This document shows positions 1 to 4,471 of a stretch of DNA of 7,421 nt, in pieces. The stretch is from assembly GCA_017694145.1 (NCBI GenBank), contig JADINF010000151.1, forward strand, positions 1-7,421, given 5' to 3'. A program made the position numbers and the translations under genes. The stretch is from Candidatus Stercoripulliclostridium pullicola. Its GTDB lineage: Bacteria; Bacillota; Clostridia; Christensenellales; DTU072. The notes under the pieces are model-generated. The model had not been told where the DNA came from and did no database searches. It saw only the letters and a list, made by a program, of their open reading frames with translations. Within the stretch, counting starts at the first letter, position 1. Each line of letters opens with the position of its first letter.

Positions 1-1266
1 GCATCCAATTACGGTTACGCCGTGGTGGAGAAAAGCGATATGGTATTCATTCCCGATCCCGACACCGCTACGGTGGATCCTTTCTCGGAGATACCCACGC
101 TTTCGATGGGCGGCAACGTTATGATCATAGACACTCCCGCCAATCGTCCGCTTCCTCATTATCCGCGCAACATAGTGTTAGCCGCCGAGCGATACATGCG
201 AGACAGCGGTATAGCGGACAAGATGTTCATTTTGCCCGAATTCGAGTTTTACCTCTTCGACGAGGTAGGCTGGGAAGTGGGCGCGGGGTCGATGGCTTAT
301 TACGTCAACGCCAAGCAGTCCTATCTCAACAGTTATAGCGAAGGGAAGGGCATAATCGTGCCCAAGCAGAGGGCATATCATATCGCAAAGCCTTACGATA
401 CTTCCTACGAGTGCCGCAGCGAAATGTGTCTTCTGATGGAAGAAGCGGGCATAAAAGTCAAATATCATCATCCCGAGGTGGGCGCTTCCGGGCAATTCGA
501 GATAGAACCCGCGCTCGGCGAGATGTCGCGCATGGCGGACGCCACGATGACGATCAAATACATTATCAAAAACACCGCCGCCAAATACGGTAAGAGCGCA
601 ACTCTGATGCCGAAGCCCGTTTACGGAGAAGCGGGAAGCGGCATGCACGTGCACATGTTGTTGACAAAGGACGGTAAGCCTGTATTTGCCGACGACAAGG
701 GATACGCTCATCTCAGCGAAACGGCGCATTATTTCATGGGCGGACTTCTCAAGCATATAGCTTCGCTTTGCGCGATAACCAATCCGAGCACCAATTCTTT
801 CAAGCGTCTTATACCAGGATTCGAAGCGCCCGTGACGGTAGGGTACGCGATGTCCAACAGAAGCGCCGTAATCCGAATACCCGCATACGCGAAAGATCCT
901 GCGGAAAGGCGTTTCGAATTGCGTAATCCCGACGCCACGTGCAATCCCTATTTCTGTTACGCGGCGATACTTATGGCGGGGCTCGACGGCGTGAAAAACA
1001 AAATAGATCCGCACACCAACGGGTGGGGACCTTACGACGTCAACCTTTATCACCTGCCGGAGGAGGAGAAGAAGAAGCTCAAAAGTCTGCCTGCCACGCT
1101 TGACGCCGCGCTCGACGCACTTGAAGCGGATCACGATTATCTTACCGCGGGCGGCGTATTCCCCGAAGAGCTCATAAACAATTATATAAGCCGCAAACGC
1201 GCCGAATGTCTCGAGATCAACGCCGTTCCAAACCCTGCGGAATTCGATAAATATTACAATTCGTGA
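1..1266 (+). CDS. glnA: Type I glutamine synthetase, 5'-truncated by the window edge
   Basis: ATP-dependent ligation of ammonia to glutamate to give glutamine; a cytoplasmic dodecamer and the main entry point for nitrogen. The frame is open from base 1, so the gene starts upstream; the GTG at 22 is internal. Of the visible 421 residues, the EFEF metal-ligand motif lies near 80-83, HHPEVGASGQFE near 156-167, GSGMHVHM near 212-219 (catalytic-site histidines), NPSTNSFKRL near 261-270, the flap-type GFEAP near 273-277, NRS..RIP near 286-294 and RRFELRNPDA near 303-312. Aligning the latter with the enteric enzyme's E357/R359 implies about 50 N-terminal residues are missing. Two traits resemble the GSI-beta subclass: an insert between the EFEF and CRSEMC segments, and an NLYxLP motif near 348-353 at the place of the adenylylated tyrosine. 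Whether this enzyme is adenylylated cannot be told. A terminator follows the TGA. Family assignment is very secure; the GSI subclass is less so. Confidence 0.97.
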   Translation, partial: ASNYGYAVVEKSDMVFIPDPDTATVDPFSEIPTLSMGGNVMIIDTPANRPLPHYPRNIVLAAERYMRDSGIADKMFILPEFEFYLFDEVGWEVGAGSMAYYVNAKQSYLNSYSEGKGIIVPKQRAYHIAKPYDTSYECRSEMCLLMEEAGIKVKYHHPEVGASGQFEIEPALGEMSRMADATMTIKYIIKNTAAKYGKSATLMPKPVYGEAGSGMHVHMLLTKDGKPVFADDKGYAHLSETAHYFMGGLLKHIASLCAITNPSTNSFKRLIPGFEAPVTVGYAMSNRSAVIRIPAYAKDPAERRFELRNPDATCNPYFCYAAILMAGLDGVKNKIDPHTNGWGPYDVNLYHLPEEEKKKLKSLPATLDAALDALEADHDYLTAGGVFPEELINNYISRKRAECLEINAVPNPAEFDKYYNS

Positions 1267-1300
1267 TAATATTTTCCGTAGCGCCAACCATAGAGAGTTT

Positions 1301-1330
1301 CCGCCCCGTCAACGTCGGGGCGGTTTGTTT
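1301..1330 (+). terminator. Rho-independent terminator of glnA
   Basis: A perfect 8-bp G+C-rich stem (CCGCCCCG at 1301-1308 with CGGGGCGG at 1316-1323) closes a 7-base loop and is followed by TTTGTTT. It lies 34 bases after the glnA stop and separates glnA from the next unit, which has its own promoter. Confidence 0.9.
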
Positions 1331-1357
1331 ACCGCGTTCGGCGCGCGCGGAAACGGA

Positions 1358-1386
1358 TTGACAGAAAGAGCGAAAATCGTTAGAAT
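1358..1386 (+). promoter_or_regulatory. Sigma-A/70 type promoter for the HD-RyR-SLOG gene
   Basis: The -35 box TTGACA (1358-1363) is a full consensus match. A 17-base spacer separates it from the -10 box TAGAAT (1381-1386), which has one mismatch to TATAAT. The predicted start of transcription is near 1393, giving a leader of about 57 bases. No operator-like palindrome overlaps the boxes, so nothing visible indicates tight repression; the promoter looks strong and possibly constitutive. Confidence 0.85.
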
Positions 1387-1396
1387 ATATATAATT

Positions 1397-1412
1397 TCCG
1401 CATTTGTGCGGA
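1397..1412 (+). promoter_or_regulatory. Small hairpin at the 5' end of the leader
   Basis: TCCGCA (1397-1402) pairs perfectly with TGCGGA (1407-1412) across a TTTG loop. It sits almost at the predicted transcript 5' end. It could protect the mRNA or be incidental; no U-tract follows, so it is not a convincing attenuator. Confidence 0.35.
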
Positions 1413-1449
1413 TGTTTCTGTCATGTAGCTTAAGGCGGAGGGTATAAAA

Positions 1450-3693
1450 ATGATAAGTTTAGCGGAAGGATGCGGAAAATTTTTCAACGATTTTTACGAT
1501 TTCAAAGACGAAAACAAAAACTGCCTGGTGCGCGTGCTCGATAAATTTTGCAAAACGGGCAAAAAGGACGACGCGTTTTCCGTTTATTTCTGTTTTTGCG
1601 AGATATACGGCGTTTTCGGTAAAGGATACGACAGCATGCAGAAATTATTGGAATTGCTTTCGGATCACGAATATCATTCGGGCGGTCTCTTGACCAAACA
1701 CCGCGACCATTATTCGCATTCCGTATACGTATTCGCGTTGGGGCTGGCTCTTTATGCGGCGGATAAAAAACTCGGCGCTGCTTTCGGCGACGCTATGGAG
1801 TTTTTGCGCCTTTGGGGAATGACCGCGCTTTTCCATGACGTGGGGTATCCATTCCAGTTGGCGCACGAGCAGATCAAAAGATATACTTCGGATCTGTGGG
1901 GGGAGGACAACCGCGACAACCCTCACGTGGCTTACGTAAATACCGAAAAGTTCCTTTCGATACCCGACGGTTGCGGCTTCGGAACTTACGCGGACAACGT
2001 CAACGAACTTTTTGCGCGCAGTATAGCCGAGAAAACGGGTTACGACGAAAAATGCGTATACGAGATCCTGCACGGCAAAGTCGCTTCCGCGCGATTCATG
2101 GATCACGCTTATTTCGGAGCGGTAATGTTATTTAAGCAGATCGCAGAGAATACGGATAACGATCCCGCCGTACTCGACGTGCTCACCGCTATCCTCATGC
2201 ACAACAGTTTCAACAAGTACGATATGAAGGGGAAAGCCGTCAAACTGTCGGTCAAGAATCACCCGTACGCATACCTTCTGATGCTTTGCGACGATCTTCA
2301 GAACTGGGACAGGCAGGCTTTCGGTTACACCAGCAAAAAAGATCCTCTCGCCTGGGAGATAAATCTGGAACTCAGCGAAGGGAAAATCGGTCTGGAATAC
2401 GTTTTCGATTCGTTGCAAATGGATATCCCCGGTAAAAGCGAACCGGTAGCGAACCGCAACGCCGTGCAGTTGGAGGAGGACGCCGAAGGCGGTTGCGCTT
2501 TCGTCAGGTCGATAACGGAATTCGTGGAGCCGCACGCCGAGATCACGGCTAAAGCTAAGGAAAAGAAGAAGGACAAGCAACTTCACAAATACACTTCCGC
2601 CGACAATTTCGTCAATCTGTGCGACTTTGCCAAAGCCATTCACAAGTGTTATCGGAACGCTTACGGCGGCAAAGCTTTCGAAGAACTTTCGTTGGAATTC
2701 AAACTGTCGAATATAGAGCAGGCTAAGTCCTACGCATATAAACTCGAACTGATAAATTGTTTTTACAGTGACCGCGAACTCGATTATCCGGCTCTCAAAG
2801 AGTTCACTTCGGGAACCGAGGAAGAGGAGTTAAAGGAAAAGAAGGACGATCTAGGATTTCTTGCGAGAGAGGAGCATCTGCGTTGGGTAAGAGAAAAGCT
2901 CGAAGCGGGCTGGCATTACGGGACGTCTTATATCAATCCCGACGGTACGGAAGACCGCGAACTGCGCGACAGACTGAAAGAACACAAGGATCTGGTGCCG
3001 TACGACGCACTCGACCTAGCGGAGCGCGAAAAAGACGCGCTGATGATCAAGAACATGATACCTTTCCTTTACGAGCAGGGGCATTGCATACGTATATACC
3101 GCTACCGTCACGGCAGGAAGCCCGATATGGAGATCGCGGGGATAGGGCACAGGATCCTTCGGGGGGACCGCGAAGAATATAAGCGCCGCGTCAAAGCGAT
3201 ATTGAAAACGTATCAGCGCGACTACCGCTTGACGTTGCTAAGTAAATTCGGCTACGGAGCCGATATTCTTATAGCGGAATGCGCGGCGGAACTCGGTATC
3301 ACCCTGAAGGCGGTGCTCGCAAGCGATTACGAGCATTTTATCGGAGATATGATAACGGACGCCGCGAAGCACGGAGTGACGCTTAGAGAGGAAGAGATAC
3401 TCAATATGCGCCATCTGTTGGCACAGGCGGTAGTCTGTAAGACCGTCAGTGACAAGAAAAATTATTGGGGCGAAGCCAACGTCTATATGATAAACAAATG
3501 TCAGAAGGTGATAGCGATATGGGACGGCGTGGAAACGGCGGAAATCGCAAGCACTGGCAAACCGTACAATCGCGGCGGCACGTATCATCTGATCGAGCTC
3601 GCGCGCAGGAAAGGTCTGAAAGACGGTAAAGACATTCATATCATTTGCGACGAATTGCCTTGCGCCGCCCGAAAGAACTCAGGTCGTAAATAG
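1450..3693 (+). CDS. HD phosphohydrolase - RyR - SLOG-like multidomain protein (putative nucleotide signalling or defence)
   Basis: A 747-residue protein with no signal peptide or membrane segment, so probably cytoplasmic. Residues ~80-300 look like an HD metal-dependent phosphohydrolase with all expected ligands: H84/H87/H90 in KHRDHYSH, the HD pair H129-D130, H251 in ILMHNS and D281/D282 in LCDDLQNWD. An unusually long stretch (~120 residues) separates the HD pair from H251. Residues ~300-400 are a charged linker. Residues ~405-550 match a prokaryotic RyR module: SNIEQA near 420-425, then LAREEHLRW (471-479), GWHYG (487-491), LVPYDAL (515-521) and the KDALMIKNMIPFL helix. Residues ~558-735 resemble a SLOG/LOG-like Rossmann domain: IAGIGHR (562-568), GYGAD (601-605), IAIWDG (688-693) and RGGTYHLIE (708-716). 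GGAGGG (1437-1442) is 7 bases before the ATG. The gene is monocistronic by its own promoter and a likely terminator. Inference: the SLOG and RyR parts bind a nucleotide-like ligand and HD hydrolyses a phosphoester. Substrate and role are unknown; HD and RyR calls are firm, SLOG fairly firm. Confidence 0.85.
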   Translation: MISLAEGCGKFFNDFYDFKDENKNCLVRVLDKFCKTGKKDDAFSVYFCFCEIYGVFGKGYDSMQKLLELLSDHEYHSGGLLTKHRDHYSHSVYVFALGLALYAADKKLGAAFGDAMEFLRLWGMTALFHDVGYPFQLAHEQIKRYTSDLWGEDNRDNPHVAYVNTEKFLSIPDGCGFGTYADNVNELFARSIAEKTGYDEKCVYEILHGKVASARFMDHAYFGAVMLFKQIAENTDNDPAVLDVLTAILMHNSFNKYDMKGKAVKLSVKNHPYAYLLMLCDDLQNWDRQAFGYTSKKDPLAWEINLELSEGKIGLEYVFDSLQMDIPGKSEPVANRNAVQLEEDAEGGCAFVRSITEFVEPHAEITAKAKEKKKDKQLHKYTSADNFVNLCDFAKAIHKCYRNAYGGKAFEELSLEFKLSNIEQAKSYAYKLELINCFYSDRELDYPALKEFTSGTEEEELKEKKDDLGFLAREEHLRWVREKLEAGWHYGTSYINPDGTEDRELRDRLKEHKDLVPYDALDLAEREKDALMIKNMIPFLYEQGHCIRIYRYRHGRKPDMEIAGIGHRILRGDREEYKRRVKAILKTYQRDYRLTLLSKFGYGADILIAECAAELGITLKAVLASDYEHFIGDMITDAAKHGVTLREEEILNMRHLLAQAVVCKTVSDKKNYWGEANVYMINKCQKVIAIWDGVETAEIASTGKPYNRGGTYHLIELARRKGLKDGKDIHIICDELPCAARKNSGRK

Positions 3694-3722
3694 GCGTTTC
3701 GCGTATACCGACGCCTGCTTTT
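3692..3722 (+). terminator. Probable terminator of the HD-RyR-SLOG gene
   Basis: AGGCGT (3692-3697, overlapping the TAG stop) pairs perfectly with ACGCCT (3711-3716), extendable by wobble pairs on each side, and is followed by GCTTTT. The loop is long (about 11-13 bases) and the U-run short, so strength is moderate. Confidence 0.5.
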
Positions 3723-3743
3723 CTCCGATTTGGCGTATCCGTA

Positions 3744-3772
3744 TTGACCCTGAACGTTGCATACTATATAAT
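3744..3772 (+). promoter_or_regulatory. Sigma-A/70 type promoter for the TetR-family gene
   Basis: TTGACC (3744-3749, five of six to consensus), a 17-base spacer and a perfect TATAAT (3767-3772). Predicted transcription start is near 3779, giving a leader of about 33 bases. TetR-family regulators often bind near their own promoter, but no convincing long inverted repeat is visible here. Confidence 0.85.
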
Positions 3773-3811
3773 AAAAATATAACTCAATTCCGTAACCTAA
3801 TTAAGGTGTGT

Positions 3812-4402
3812 ATGAGAAAAGCCGACCCCTACAAAAGAGATGAGTTGCTCGTACAATGTTTCGAATGTTTCTGTAAAAACGGGATAGAGGGAACTTCCGC
3901 TCAGAAGCTCGCCGAAGCGTGCGGTATGAGCTCGGGAAACATTTTTCATTATTTCAAGACAAAAGACGAAATAATAATCGACGCGACGGCATATTGTATG
4001 GCGAAAGCGGAAGACGATTTTATGGCGAAAGCGCCGAAAGATTTTAAAGATATCCGGAGATTTTTGCACGAAATACCTTATTGGACTGCGGATAAGCACG
4101 GCGAGAAATACCGTTTTATGTATCAGATATACACTTCGCCCAAATACCGCGAATACGGCAAAAAGTTTTTCGAAGGCGTGACCGCGCGTTACACGGAGTA
4201 CGCTGAATTTCTCGAACCGAGAATAGGCATTCCGCAGAAGATAATACGGCCTTTGATCTGTCTCTTCGTACGCGCGTGCGTGTATTACGCGCTTTTCGAG
4301 GACGAAGAATATCTGTTGCCGCAGATTGAACTCATAGACGCGGTGTTGCCGTTGTTGGCGGAGAAATACGGCAGCAAAGCTCGCATAGGTTCTACCGACT
4401 GA
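3812..4402 (+). CDS. TetR/AcrR-family transcriptional regulator
   Basis: A 196-residue, one-domain-plus-ligand-pocket regulator of usual family length, probably a DNA-binding dimer. The N-terminal helix-turn-helix covers about residues 12-55: a first helix with DELLVQCFECFCKNG, then TSAQKLAEACGMSSGNIFHYFKTKDEI-type helices 2-4, the most conserved part of the family. Residues ~60-190 are helical and variable, as expected of the effector-binding domain; the ligand cannot be predicted. I chose ATG 3812 over the in-frame GTG 3806 because AAGGTG at 3803-3808 is correctly placed for the ATG and overlaps the GTG. The gene has its own promoter and terminator. Its likely targets are itself and/or the adjacent surface-protein gene 69 bases downstream, an inference from position only. 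The family call is secure. Confidence 0.93.
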   Translation: MRKADPYKRDELLVQCFECFCKNGIEGTSAQKLAEACGMSSGNIFHYFKTKDEIIIDATAYCMAKAEDDFMAKAPKDFKDIRRFLHEIPYWTADKHGEKYRFMYQIYTSPKYREYGKKFFEGVTARYTEYAEFLEPRIGIPQKIIRPLICLFVRACVYYALFEDEEYLLPQIELIDAVLPLLAEKYGSKARIGSTD

Positions 4403-4410
4403 AAATAAGG

Positions 4411-4444
4411 AACGTGCGTTATATTGTGTTGACGCGCGTTTTTT
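4411..4444 (+). terminator. Rho-independent terminator of the TetR-family gene
   Basis: AACGTGCGTTA (4411-4421) pairs with TGACGCGCGTT (4430-4440) over 11 positions, two of them G-U wobbles, with an 8-base loop. The right arm runs into TTTTTT at 4439-4444. It begins 8 bases after the stop codon. Its right arm overlaps the -35-like box of the next gene's possible promoter. Confidence 0.82.
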
Positions 4445-4455
4445 ATTAATATAAT
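4429..4455 (+). promoter_or_regulatory. Possible promoter of the surface-protein gene, overlapping the terminator
   Basis: TTGACG (4429-4434) and a perfect TATAAT (4450-4455) are separated by only 15 bases, shorter than the usual 16-18. Transcription would begin near 4462, right at the Shine-Dalgarno site, leaving a leader of only about 10 bases. This is the only promoter-like pair in the 69-base gap, but the geometry is poor; read-through from the TetR promoter is the alternative. Confidence 0.4.
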
Positions 4456-4458
4456 GAA

Positions 4459-4464
4459 AAGGAG
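4459..4464 (+). promoter_or_regulatory. Ribosome binding site that sets the surface-protein start
   Basis: AAGGAG (4459-4464) is 7 bases before ATG 4472. It lies downstream of the alternative ATG 4454, which has no Shine-Dalgarno sequence in front of it. This favours 4472 as the true start. Confidence 0.75.
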
Positions 4465-4471
4465 CAGGGAT

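Noticed and set aside
178..1287. Long minus-strand open frame (369 codons) opposite glnA
   Set aside because: It lies entirely across a conserved glutamine synthetase gene, and its translation is Arg/Val/Phe-rich with no recognisable family. It is a codon-bias shadow.
1412..1447. Eleven-codon leader peptide in the 5' leader of the HD-RyR-SLOG gene
   Set aside because: There is no ribosome site before its ATG, its start sits in the hairpin arm, and it shows no regulatory codon run.
3762..3800. TetR operator palindrome around the regulator's own promoter
   Set aside because: Only short A/T inverted repeats (TATAT and ATATA) are present, expected by chance in such a sequence.
3806..3811. GTG at 3806 as start of the TetR-family gene
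   Set aside because: The only Shine-Dalgarno-like bases (3803-3808) overlap this GTG and are correctly spaced for the ATG at 3812.
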